NCBI GenBank assembly: GCA_913020715.1
Contig: CAJVZH010000005.1
Coordinates: 24,305-88,304, forward strand
Direction: 5' to 3'
DNA from: an uncultured Gammaproteobacteria bacterium
GTDB taxonomy: Bacteria; Pseudomonadota; Gammaproteobacteria; PS1; Pseudothioglobaceae
DNA length: 64,000 nt
Both the position numbers and the translations under genes were made by a program. Positions 57,085 to 64,000 of this stretch are shown one piece after another. Each line of letters begins with the position of its first letter. The first letter of the stretch is position 1. The notes beneath the pieces were generated by a model. That model made no database searches. It was not told the origin of the DNA and was given only the letters and a program-made list of their open reading frames with translations.

Positions 57085-57699
57085 TTAACGGAGAAGTTCA
57101 ACACTACCAGCACCAAGTCGCGCAACAACAGCATGCTCACCAGAAAGATCAATCACAGTTGTTGGCTCGGGTGGACAGTGCCCTGCATCAACAACAATCT
57201 CAACAGCATTACCAACACTGTCCTCAACATCCCAGGCATTGTAAAATTCGGCGTCTCCTAGAATCAGCGAAACACTCATTAGTGGCTCATCCAACCCATC
57301 CAAAATTGCTTGCACTACTCTGTGGTGCGATATTCTCAAACCAATCGTTTTTCTTTTGGTATGCAACAATCGATTAGGCACACCTCTTGTGCCTTCCAAA
57401 ATAAAAGTGTAAGCACCGGGCAGTATTTTCTTCATCAGGCGAAACGAAGCGTTATCCAGCTTTGCGTATTCACCAACATGGGATAAGTCACGCATCATCA
57501 AAGTAAAGTGATGGTGTTTATCCAATTCTCTAATTTGCCTAATTTTTTCTAGGCCATTCTTGTTTCCCAGTGTGCAACCCAAGGCATATCCTGAATCCGT
57601 TGGATAGGCAATGACGCCACCAGAATTGAGCGCCTCGATCACTTGTTTGACGTAGCGATCTTGTGGATTTTCCGGGTGAATACTGATTAATATCGACAT
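57085..57699 (-). CDS. yciO: YciO/Sua5/YrdC-family protein
   Basis: 204 aa from MSILISIHPEN. The YrdC-type nucleotide and tRNA-binding fold is seen in VIAYPTDSGYALGCTLGNKNGLEKIRQIRELDKHHHFTLMMRDLSHVGEYA, LLHTKRKTIGLRISHH and PTTVIDLSGE. It is the YciO subgroup; the role in tRNA threonylcarbamoylation is not established for this subgroup. Overlaps the 3' end of rnm by 13 bp. Confidence 0.88.
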   Translation of the reverse strand: MSILISIHPENPQDRYVKQVIEALNSGGVIAYPTDSGYALGCTLGNKNGLEKIRQIRELDKHHHFTLMMRDLSHVGEYAKLDNASFRLMKKILPGAYTFILEGTRGVPNRLLHTKRKTIGLRISHHRVVQAILDGLDEPLMSVSLILGDAEFYNAWDVEDSVGNAVEIVVDAGHCPPEPTTVIDLSGEHAVVARLGAGSVELLR

Positions 57700-58523
57700 G
57701 TAAAATGTTTCCAAATTTCATTACTGGATTCAGGCAAGTCAGCAAGTCGACCCATCCGAATTCTTTGGTTGGGCCATCCGTGGTAGTCAGAGCCGCATGA
57801 GGATAACAAATTAAATTCGCTTGCCCATTGCTCACTCCAACTAATCTCATCAGCAGTACTGGTTGCTGTGATTACCTCCATAGCGTCGCCGCCAGCCTCT
57901 TTAAAATCTAGCAGCATTTTCTTGATTTTTGTATTTGTCATGCGGTAGCGGAAAGGGTGCGCCAGAACCGCCCTACCGCCCGCAGCGTGTATCCAGCCAA
58001 TGACCTCATCAAATTCCTTCCACTCGACTCGAGTGCCACCAGGTTTTTTGCCGACAAGAAAACGCCTAAAAACGGATTTCATATCCTTACAATAACCCTC
58101 TTGAATGAGCATTTGCGCAAAATGCGTACGCGTTAACATCGATGTTTTACTGAGTGCTTGTGTTTTTTCCATAGCATCTGCAATGCCTGCGCGTCTCAAG
58201 CCAAGCGCAATACGTTCAGCCCGCTCAGCCCTCTGTTCTTGATTGTGTCGCAATCCTGCTTGCAGCTCTTCACATTCCGTGTCAAGGTCAAGACCAACAA
58301 TATGAATGGTCATATTACGCCAAAAAGCCGATATTTCCACGCCGGTAACCAAGTTCACTGGTAATTCGGCTGCTGCCTCTATAGCCTCATCCAAGCCATC
58401 CGTTGTATCATGATCTGTCAATGCAAACAAATCACAACCCGACTCATTGGCAAGCGCAACCACTGCGCTCGGCGACAACACGCCATCGGAGTAGTAAGAA
58501 TGATTGTGTAGGTCGGCTTTCAT
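57687..58523 (-). CDS. rnm: PHP-domain 5'-3' exoribonuclease (RNase AM, YciV/TrpH family)
   Basis: 278 aa. PHP metal-binding motifs: ADLHNHSYYSDG, LFALTDHDTTDGL, VTGVEISAF, AHPFRY and the late SCGSDYHGW (Asp-x-His). E. coli YciV is a 5'-3' exonuclease maturing 5S rRNA and degrading short RNAs. Adjacent to yciO, as in E. coli. Divergent from rfaH. Confidence 0.9.
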   Translation of the reverse strand: MKADLHNHSYYSDGVLSPSAVVALANESGCDLFALTDHDTTDGLDEAIEAAAELPVNLVTGVEISAFWRNMTIHIVGLDLDTECEELQAGLRHNQEQRAERAERIALGLRRAGIADAMEKTQALSKTSMLTRTHFAQMLIQEGYCKDMKSVFRRFLVGKKPGGTRVEWKEFDEVIGWIHAAGGRAVLAHPFRYRMTNTKIKKMLLDFKEAGGDAMEVITATSTADEISWSEQWASEFNLLSSCGSDYHGWPNQRIRMGRLADLPESSNEIWKHFTCRY

Positions 58524-58606
58524 TGACTAAGGATTATAGTCTAAAACGTCGCTTTACTCCGCTTGCTAAAACATAACAACAAGGGTCAATATGGATTTAA
58601 ATACTT

Positions 58607-58612
58607 TATAAT
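58607..58612 (+). promoter_or_regulatory. -10 element of rfaH close to its ATG
   Basis: TATAAT ends 7 bases before the rfaH ATG (58620), so the transcript would be leaderless or nearly so. The -35 is weak. Confidence 0.45.
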
Positions 58613-58619
58613 AGCCTGC

Positions 58620-59093
58620 ATGAAAAATTGGTACATGATTCAATCCAAACCTAAACAAGAGGCAATTGCCGAGCAAAATTTGCTCAATCAAGACTATACA
58701 GTTTTCCACCCAAAAGCGATTATTAACAATAAAACTGTATCACTTTTTCCTCGTTATTTGTTTGTTCAATTGGACGACAAATCCCAAAGCTGGACACCCA
58801 TTCATTCCACTAGAGGTGTGTCTAATTTTGTCAGGTTCGGACTGCAATTTGCCAAAGTACAAGATGACGTTATCCACTGTATTAAAGGTCGTCATAGCCA
58901 AACCGTTGACAAAGTGATTGAACTTAGTAACTTTAAATCTGGCGACAAAGTACAAATAACGGAGGGTGCATTCGAAGGTTGCGAAGCTATTTTCAATAGC
59001 TATAACTCCGATGAGCGCATATGTTTATTGATGAGTTTGATTGGCAAGCAACATGAGCTAGTCTTATCAACAAAATCTGTGGTTGCTGTTTAA
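58620..59093 (+). CDS. rfaH: RfaH-like transcription antiterminator (NusG paralogue)
   Basis: 157 aa from MKNWYMIQSKPKQEAIAEQNLLNQDYTVFHPKAI, the NGN domain (about 1-100), followed by a KOW region NFKSGDKVQITEGAFEGCEAIFNSY. RfaH helps polymerase traverse long surface-polysaccharide operons via ops sites; I find no GGCGGTAGC-type ops in the last 5 kb. Its placement before glmS and sugar-transfer genes fits such a role. Confidence 0.85.
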   Translation: MKNWYMIQSKPKQEAIAEQNLLNQDYTVFHPKAIINNKTVSLFPRYLFVQLDDKSQSWTPIHSTRGVSNFVRFGLQFAKVQDDVIHCIKGRHSQTVDKVIELSNFKSGDKVQITEGAFEGCEAIFNSYNSDERICLLMSLIGKQHELVLSTKSVVAV

Positions 59094-59114
59094 TGTCAGC
59101 AAATCATTGTCTTT

Positions 59115-59161
59115 TTATAATGAATGTTCTGTTTCGATCGAACGCAATTGTTCATTATAAT
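59115..59161 (+). promoter_or_regulatory. Dyad-rich glmS upstream region
   Basis: TTATAATGAA (59115-59124) and its exact complement TTCATTATAA (59151-59160) flank the palindrome TTCGATCGAA (59133-59142). The second arm contains a TATAAT (59156-59161), 29 bases before the glmS ATG. A candidate operator. Confidence 0.5.
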
Positions 59162-59190
59162 CTTCATTTCAAACCTTTTTAAAGCGCCCT

Positions 59191-61038
59191 ATGTGTGGAA
59201 TCGTTGGCGGAGTTGCCAGTCAAGATGTTAGCTCAATATTATTAGACGGCTTAAAGCGCCTGGAGTATCGTGGCTACGATTCGTCTGGCATGGTGGTTCT
59301 TGCTGAAGATAATTCGCTTAATCGTGCAAGAGCCGTTGGCAAGGTAGAGAGCCTTGAAGAAAACCTTAAAACACGAAAGCATAAAATACAAGGCAATATT
59401 GGTATTGCTCACACTCGTTGGGCTACACACGGTGAGCCTTCTAGCAGAAATGCTCACCCACACATTTGCAACCATAGCGTCAGTGTCGTACACAACGGCA
59501 TTATTGAAAATTACCTAGACCTTAAAACTTCACAAAAAGAGCAAGGCTATAAATTCACCTCAGACACAGATACCGAAGTCATCGCTCATGCCATTCACCT
59601 GGCCATGCGGAGTAGTGAAACGTTGCTAGAGTCCGTGCAGAAAACAGTCGGGACGCTCGATGGCGCTTACGGCCTAGGTGTTGTCTCACCCAAATACCCA
59701 GACACACTGATTGCCACTCGCAAAGGCTCCCCTTTAGTGATTGGCATTGGCAAAAAAGGTAATTATATTGCCTCGGATCAAATGGCGCTACTGCCAGTAA
59801 CCAAAGATTTTATCTTTCTTGAAGAAGGGGATATTGCCGAACTCACCTTAGGCAAAGTCACCATTTATGATGCCGCAGGAGATTTGGTTGAACGCCCTGT
59901 CAAAACCTCGAAGCTAAAAAAAGGTCAAGTCGATCTTGGTGATTATCAGCATTTTATGCAAAAAGAGATCTTTGAGCAGCCGCAATCGATTAGGGACACG
60001 CTCGAGTCTCGCATTGGTGAAGAAAAAGTATTGTTTTCTGCTTTTGGCCCTAAAGCGCAAAAAATCTTTAAGAAAATAAAGCAAGTGCAAATCATTGCCT
60101 GTGGCACCAGCTACAATGCTGGCCTTGTTGCAAAATATTGGTTTGAGGATATTGCAAGAATTCGCTGCAATATTGAAGTGGCCAGTGAATATCGCTATCG
60201 CCACCCAATTCTATTGGACGGCACACTTTTCGTTACCATTTCACAAAGCGGCGAAACCGCAGACACGCTTGAAGCACTGAAAACAGCCAGGAAAATCAAT
60301 AAAAAAATCAACACACTTTGCATTTGCAACTCAGCAGAATCCAGCATCACCAGAGAATCAGAACTCACCTTTCTCACTCATGCAGGCCCTGAGATTGGTG
60401 TTGCCAGCACCAAAGCATTTACCACGCAGCTGGTTGCACTTGCATTGCTTGTCACCTCTATGGGTGTCATTCAAAAAACGATAAATAAAAAACAAGAAAA
60501 AGCTATTGTCGAGGGCTTAAAACGCCTTCCCGGCCTAGTCAACAAGGCGTTAAAACAAGAAGATCAAATAATTGAATTAGCAAAACGTTTTAAAGACAAA
60601 ACCAGTGCTTTATTTATAGGTCGGGGCACGATGCACGCCATTGCGATGGAAGGTGCACTTAAGCTAAAAGAGATCAGTTATATCCATGCCGAGTCCTACC
60701 CAGCAGGTGAGTTAAAACACGGGCCGATTGCGCTTATCGATGAAAGCATCCCAGTGATTGCTATTGCACCGAATGACGAGTTACTCGGCAAACTAAAATC
60801 CAACCTCCAGGAGATAAAATCCAGAGGCTCACAAATGATTGTTTTTGAAGATGAGGACTCACATATTAAGTCGATGAAAGCAATGGACGTAATACCCGTC
60901 ACTTCCAACCTTGGCCGAATTACAGCACCAATTATCTTTACAATACCCTTGCAACTCCTGAGCTATCATGTCGCTTTGGTCAAAGGAACTGATGTCGACA
61001 AACCACGCAATTTAGCTAAATCCGTTACGGTAGAATAA
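59191..61038 (+). CDS. glmS: Glutamine-fructose-6-phosphate aminotransferase GlmS
   Basis: 615 aa. The Cys1 amidotransferase domain begins MCGIVGGVASQDVSSILLDGLKRLEYRGYDSSGM (about 1-230). Two SIS domains follow (IIACGTSYNAGLVAKYWFE and ALFIGRGTMHAIAMEGALKLKEISYIHAESYPAGELKHGPIAL). It makes glucosamine-6-phosphate, precursor of peptidoglycan and LPS. Ends DKPRNLAKSVTVE. Next gene 4 bases away. Confidence 0.97.
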   Translation: MCGIVGGVASQDVSSILLDGLKRLEYRGYDSSGMVVLAEDNSLNRARAVGKVESLEENLKTRKHKIQGNIGIAHTRWATHGEPSSRNAHPHICNHSVSVVHNGIIENYLDLKTSQKEQGYKFTSDTDTEVIAHAIHLAMRSSETLLESVQKTVGTLDGAYGLGVVSPKYPDTLIATRKGSPLVIGIGKKGNYIASDQMALLPVTKDFIFLEEGDIAELTLGKVTIYDAAGDLVERPVKTSKLKKGQVDLGDYQHFMQKEIFEQPQSIRDTLESRIGEEKVLFSAFGPKAQKIFKKIKQVQIIACGTSYNAGLVAKYWFEDIARIRCNIEVASEYRYRHPILLDGTLFVTISQSGETADTLEALKTARKINKKINTLCICNSAESSITRESELTFLTHAGPEIGVASTKAFTTQLVALALLVTSMGVIQKTINKKQEKAIVEGLKRLPGLVNKALKQEDQIIELAKRFKDKTSALFIGRGTMHAIAMEGALKLKEISYIHAESYPAGELKHGPIALIDESIPVIAIAPNDELLGKLKSNLQEIKSRGSQMIVFEDEDSHIKSMKAMDVIPVTSNLGRITAPIIFTIPLQLLSYHVALVKGTDVDKPRNLAKSVTVE

Positions 61039-61042
61039 ACGT

Positions 61043-61300
61043 ATGGGTTTAAATTCAGACATTAGTGAAGTTATCACACAGTTAGACAAGATTATTACTT
61101 CAGCAGAAGACAGATGGTTAAACATATCTGACTACAATCTCAAGAGTAAAGATCGCAAAAATATGAAATCAGTGTATGGCTTAATTCATAACATTCTTCA
61201 TCATAGTGATGATGGTCAAAGAATTATTGATCGCACTCATAAAGATAACCTAGATTTTCTTTATAGAAAATGCGCTGATCATGTAAAAAACCTCGGGTAA
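61043..61300 (+). CDS. Hypothetical protein downstream of glmS
   Basis: 85 aa, helical, no family recognised. Sequence features are MGLNSDISEVITQLDKIITSAEDRWLNISDYNLKSKDRKNMKSVYGLIHNILHHSDD, charged throughout. It starts 4 bases after the glmS stop, so it is coexpressed with glmS. A region without a gene (to 61598) follows. Confidence 0.65.
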   Translation: MGLNSDISEVITQLDKIITSAEDRWLNISDYNLKSKDRKNMKSVYGLIHNILHHSDDGQRIIDRTHKDNLDFLYRKCADHVKNLG

Positions 61301-61598
61301 AGCCAACTACACCAATAATCAATCCGTTACATGGAGTTGTGCAAACCATCGCCCCGACTTCCATTTATTGTTTCTTTAAGAATTTATTTCAAATTGATCC
61401 ACATAATATAGACCAAAGTGATACAATAAAAACACCTATTGCAAATTTCTCTCTCCTTTTTAAGAGTTACCCAACTCGAATTTGTCAATGTTCTCAACAT
61501 ACAATAGGTCAAAAGACGCCGAAAGGCGTCTTTTTTATTGGCATTGCAGCACCTAATCTAGACCGGCGGTATGAACGATTGCTATAAAATCAAAGCCA
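61301..61598. other. Intergenic stretch with possible small RNA
   Basis: 298 bases with no convincing gene; the 82-aa ORF in the track lacks protein character. A TACAAT lies around 61423 and the strong terminator ends about 100 bases later. This would suit a short noncoding transcript, but the -35 is poor. Confidence 0.25.
61511..61536 (+). terminator. Intrinsic terminator
   Basis: AAAAGACGCC-GAAA-GGCGTCTTTTTT: a 10-bp stem with a GNRA-type tetraloop and T run. Confidence 0.92.
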
Positions 61599-62636
61599 AT
61601 GAAAATTGTTAACTTTATTTCAGGAAAAGACTTGGGGGGGCCGAAGCAATCCTTTGTCCTGTATTCAGAAGCCTTATCGAGCCTTGGGCACGAAGTACAC
61701 TCAGTGGTGCGCAAGGGTGCATCGGTAAAACCGATGATTGAGTCACTCAACTTGCCTGTTTATGAAATTGACTACTCAAGAGCAACCCAACTCTTTGCTA
61801 AGAGCGGCGTTATTAAGAAACTCAAAATCCAGCTCAATGCCATTCAGCCGAACTTAATTTTTTGCCACAAACAATCAGATTTAGAACTGGTGCGCAATGC
61901 AATTGGCGATAAAACTAAAATTATTGGCGTTATCCATTGGTTCAGCAATAAGCACATTGAGCACGCCGACGAACTGATTGCAGTCTCGAGCAAAGTCAAA
62001 GAATTCTTAATAGAAGAAGGCTTTACAAAACCTATTCATGTTGTTCCCAATATGGTGAAAATCACCTCAGAAGCCACTTATCGTGACTTACCTGAAGTGC
62101 CTCTTATCGGCGCGATGGGACTTTTCCGGCGCAAAAAGGGCTTTCACACTTTAATCGAGTCCTTGGTAATTCTCAAACAAAATGGCACGCCATTCAAAGC
62201 AATTATTGCCGGCAAGGGGCAGCTCAAACCATACCTGCACTATCTCCGCTGGAGGCTTAACCTAAAGAGTGAGCTGACGATCAGAGGCTGGGTGTCGAAC
62301 GCAGAACGAGATGCTTTTGTTGACTCTATTGATATATTTGTTCTACCATCAAGAATCGAAACGTTTGGCATGGTGGTGATTGAAGCAATGGTAAGAATAA
62401 AACGTGTTATTGCAACAAAGTGCGGCGGCCCTGAGGGAATTATCACTCACAACGAAACAGGCTATTTGGTGAAAAAAGAAGACCCCACTGCTCTTGCGAA
62501 TCAAATCATAGAGGTGACTACTAATTCAACACCTTCTAATTCGATAGCAATTAGTGCTCAAAAGCATGTTCAATCGAAATATTTAACAACAGCTGTAGCT
62601 GAGCAAATCAAAACAATATTACACAACCAAGCCTAA
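61599..62636 (+). CDS. Glycosyltransferase family 4-like protein
   Basis: 345 aa. GT-B fold: N-terminal MKIVNFISGKDLGGPKQSFVLYSEALSSLGHEVHSV and C-terminal GAMGLFRRKKGFHTLIESLVIL, AGKGQLKPYL, IFVLPSRIETFGMVVIEAM and GGPEGIITHNETGYLV (EX7E-type donor site). Transfers a sugar in LPS or polysaccharide synthesis; the specific sugar is unknown. Convergent with uppS. Confidence 0.88.
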   Translation: MKIVNFISGKDLGGPKQSFVLYSEALSSLGHEVHSVVRKGASVKPMIESLNLPVYEIDYSRATQLFAKSGVIKKLKIQLNAIQPNLIFCHKQSDLELVRNAIGDKTKIIGVIHWFSNKHIEHADELIAVSSKVKEFLIEEGFTKPIHVVPNMVKITSEATYRDLPEVPLIGAMGLFRRKKGFHTLIESLVILKQNGTPFKAIIAGKGQLKPYLHYLRWRLNLKSELTIRGWVSNAERDAFVDSIDIFVLPSRIETFGMVVIEAMVRIKRVIATKCGGPEGIITHNETGYLVKKEDPTALANQIIEVTTNSTPSNSIAISAQKHVQSKYLTTAVAEQIKTILHNQA

Positions 62637-62703
62637 TAATCTTAAACCATCTTAAAAACTATTTATTGTCAAAAATAAATAACAAGTCGCCAACTATTCT
62701 TAT

Positions 62704-63396
62704 TTATCGACCAAACCTTCGAGCTCTGCCTTCGAAAGATTGAAGTGCCTCTTCAAGGCATCTCTCGTCAAAATCTGGCCAAAAAGTATCTGTAAAATAT
62801 AGCTCACTATAGGCCAGCTGCCACAATAAGAAATTACTGATTCTCTGCTCACCACTTGTTCGAATCAATAAATCCACGGGGCTGCCGCTCAAACATAAGT
62901 GTTGTGCAATAAGCGACTCATCAATTGCACTTGTTCTAACGCCGCCACTTTTGTTCAATTCAGCTATTTTTCTAACGGCCTGCGTAATATCCCATTTACC
63001 ACCATAGTTGGCAGCAATAACCAGTTTTAAGCCTGTATTGCTTGATAATAATTTCTCTGCTGACGCAACCCCTTCTTGCAATTGCTTACCAAACATTGAC
63101 ATGTCGCCAATAACTTCTAGACAAACATTGGCCTTATTTAGTTTATTGACTTCCAACTTTAATGTGGCCAAAAACAGCTTTAGCAGCCACTTTACTTCTT
63201 CTTTGGGCCGACCTTTGTTCTCAGAACTTAGCGCAAACAATGTCAGCCTCTCAACACCAATATCACCGCAATATTTAACTACCTTGCGAACAGCATTAAC
63301 ACCTTGATGATGACCTTTGACCCTGGGAAGCCCCCTAGACTCTGCCCATCTTCCATTGCCATCCATAATAATGGCTAAGTGTTGAGGTGAATTCAA
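62704..63396 (-). CDS. uppS: Undecaprenyl diphosphate synthase UppS
   Basis: 230 aa cis-prenyltransferase. HLAIIMDGNGRWAESRGLPRVKGHHQGVNAVRKVV (catalytic Asp), LTLFALSSENKGRP, VIAANYGGKWDI, VDLLIRTSGEQRISNFLLWQLAYSELYFTDTFWPDF. Makes the C55 lipid carrier. Its usual frr-dxr-cdsA neighbours are absent; it sits beside polysaccharide genes instead. Confidence 0.96.
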   Translation of the reverse strand: MNSPQHLAIIMDGNGRWAESRGLPRVKGHHQGVNAVRKVVKYCGDIGVERLTLFALSSENKGRPKEEVKWLLKLFLATLKLEVNKLNKANVCLEVIGDMSMFGKQLQEGVASAEKLLSSNTGLKLVIAANYGGKWDITQAVRKIAELNKSGGVRTSAIDESLIAQHLCLSGSPVDLLIRTSGEQRISNFLLWQLAYSELYFTDTFWPDFDERCLEEALQSFEGRARRFGR

Positions 63397-63489
63397 AAGA
63401 AAGTTCCATGATGAGCGTTGGCTGAATTATAGCTCAAAACTAACCTACAATTTATTTATCTTCTAATGAGTAGTTAAAACCGGGTCATT

Positions 63490-64000
63490 TCAAGAATTTC
63501 TCGAAGAAGCATTTTTGACCAAAAACTCCTTAAAAAAAGCACCAAATACACCGATCATCAATGATAGAATCATTGACAAAACAAGGATTAAACTCCTCTT
63601 TGGCCCCACCTTATCCTTAATGTGAGCTACAGTTGGTGGTATTAGCTGATTAATGACATAATATTCACTCGCATTTGACAGCACTCTTTTTTGCACCAAA
63701 GAAGACAACAAATTTGCTATCTGCATTTTTAATTCCACATCTTGGGTCATTGCCAATTCTTGTTTATAAAACTTAATTTTGTTGGATATTTCCTCAACTT
63801 CTCTTGTTTTTAAATAATCTGTTAATTCTATTAAATAAATATCAACAAGTTCTTTAGCTAAAGATCGATCATTGGTCGTGGCACTCAACGTCAACGCCCC
63901 AGTTTTCGTATCCGATGCAAGCGAAAGAACCCCTTGGAGCTGCTCGTAAGCATCGTATAGCTGCTCATCCACGCTATCGTGCTCAACCTCTCCACCTCTA
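63490..64000 (-). CDS. Wzz-like chain-length determinant, C-terminal part (5' end outside window)
   Basis: The open frame continues past the window edge (ERLSTIAWMDEQLYDAYEQLQ upstream of the track's ATG), so this is the C-terminal part. The Wzz/G-rich-domain features are coiled-coil-like ELTDYLKTREVEEISNKIKFYKQELAMTQDVELKMQIANLLSSLVQKRVLSNASEYYVINQLIPPTVAHIKDKVGPKRSLILVLSMILSLMIGVFGAFFKEF. A P-x-x-P-K-R-x-type boundary precedes the last TM. It controls polysaccharide chain length in the inner membrane. Confidence 0.78.
   Translation of the reverse strand, partial: RGGEVEHDSVDEQLYDAYEQLQGVLSLASDTKTGALTLSATTNDRSLAKELVDIYLIELTDYLKTREVEEISNKIKFYKQELAMTQDVELKMQIANLLSSLVQKRVLSNASEYYVINQLIPPTVAHIKDKVGPKRSLILVLSMILSLMIGVFGAFFKEFLVKNASSRNS

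Noticed and set aside
59094-59190. glmS ribozyme upstream of glmS
   Set aside because: Too short and without the conserved core or pseudoknot sequences; that ribozyme is typical of Firmicutes.
61339-61587. 82-aa ORF between the glmS unit and the glycosyltransferase
   Set aside because: Runs through the terminator hairpin and has no protein-like pattern.

Overview
The window is a compact, AT-rich gammaproteobacterial chromosome segment with short intergenic gaps. The gene set suggests a marine sulfur-oxidizer-related lineage such as the SUP05/Arctic96BD-19 (Thioglobus) group. The grounds are a DsrC with both C-terminal-arm cysteines next to DsrM- and DsrK-like proteins, a Na+-pumping oxaloacetate decarboxylase, many single-copy housekeeping genes pulled out of their usual operons, and a mixture of autotroph-like and heterotrophic traits. 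The genus-level assignment is inference. I ran no searches, so all family calls rest on recognising motifs and overall sequence pattern.

Layout. 0-4.3 kb: BaiN-like flavoprotein, YciI, dapB, a 5'-truncated kdsA remnant, trpC, OsmC and a small membrane protein. 4.4-9.8 kb: tRNA-Ser(GCU) with a duplicated 3' end and a GC-rich structured spacer, a drug/metabolite transporter, thiG, an acyltransferase and small proteins. 9.8-16.7 kb: bioF-bioH, purE-purK, folD, glutaredoxin, a broken kdsB, a Trm112-like protein and lpxK. 16.7-22.6 kb: lolC/E-lolD plus an unknown protein, then oadGAB. 23-30.8 kb: tRNA-Leu(CAA), infA, the divergent metR/metF pair, a fatty-acid-hydroxylase-like membrane protein, hemD, a Ca2+/Na+ antiporter, tsaE and amiC. 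30.8-35.2 kb: gltD and, after its own promoter, dsrC-dsrM-dsrK, with a perfect 44-bp hairpin abutting the dsrC stop. 35.3-41.1 kb: a complete phenylalanine/tyrosine degradation operon (phhA-hppD-hmgA-fahA-maiA) divergent from an Lrp/AsnC regulator. 41.2-53.7 kb: rplS, xerD, acetyltransferases, a class V aminotransferase, greA, and carA-mlaA-carB (mlaA sits inside the car operon), thiS, a PP-loop enzyme and prmA. 53.8-64 kb: alaS, a MazEF-like toxin-antitoxin pair, yciO, rnm, rfaH, glmS, a glycosyltransferase, uppS and a Wzz-like protein cut by the window edge. The last part looks like the start of a cell-surface polysaccharide region.

How the parts work together. The aromatic operon converts Phe/Tyr to fumarate and acetoacetate. 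The Oad pump links oxaloacetate to a sodium gradient. The DsrC-MK module suggests sulfur-relay or thiol/quinone redox chemistry, but no dsrAB, dsrEFH or dsrJOP is present here. Lipid A and envelope functions are represented by lpxK, lolCD, mlaA, amiC and uppS.

Most notable signals. (1) Two successive Kdo-pathway genes, kdsA and kdsB, are both damaged while lpxK is intact. (2) The isolated dsrC-dsrM-dsrK module has a perfect 20-bp-arm hairpin immediately after dsrC. (3) The tRNA-Ser 3' end is repeated 165 bp downstream and bounds a potential cloverleaf-like RNA, resembling the E. coli tyrT/rtT arrangement. (4) The car operon is interrupted by an mlaA that lacks a lipobox cysteine.
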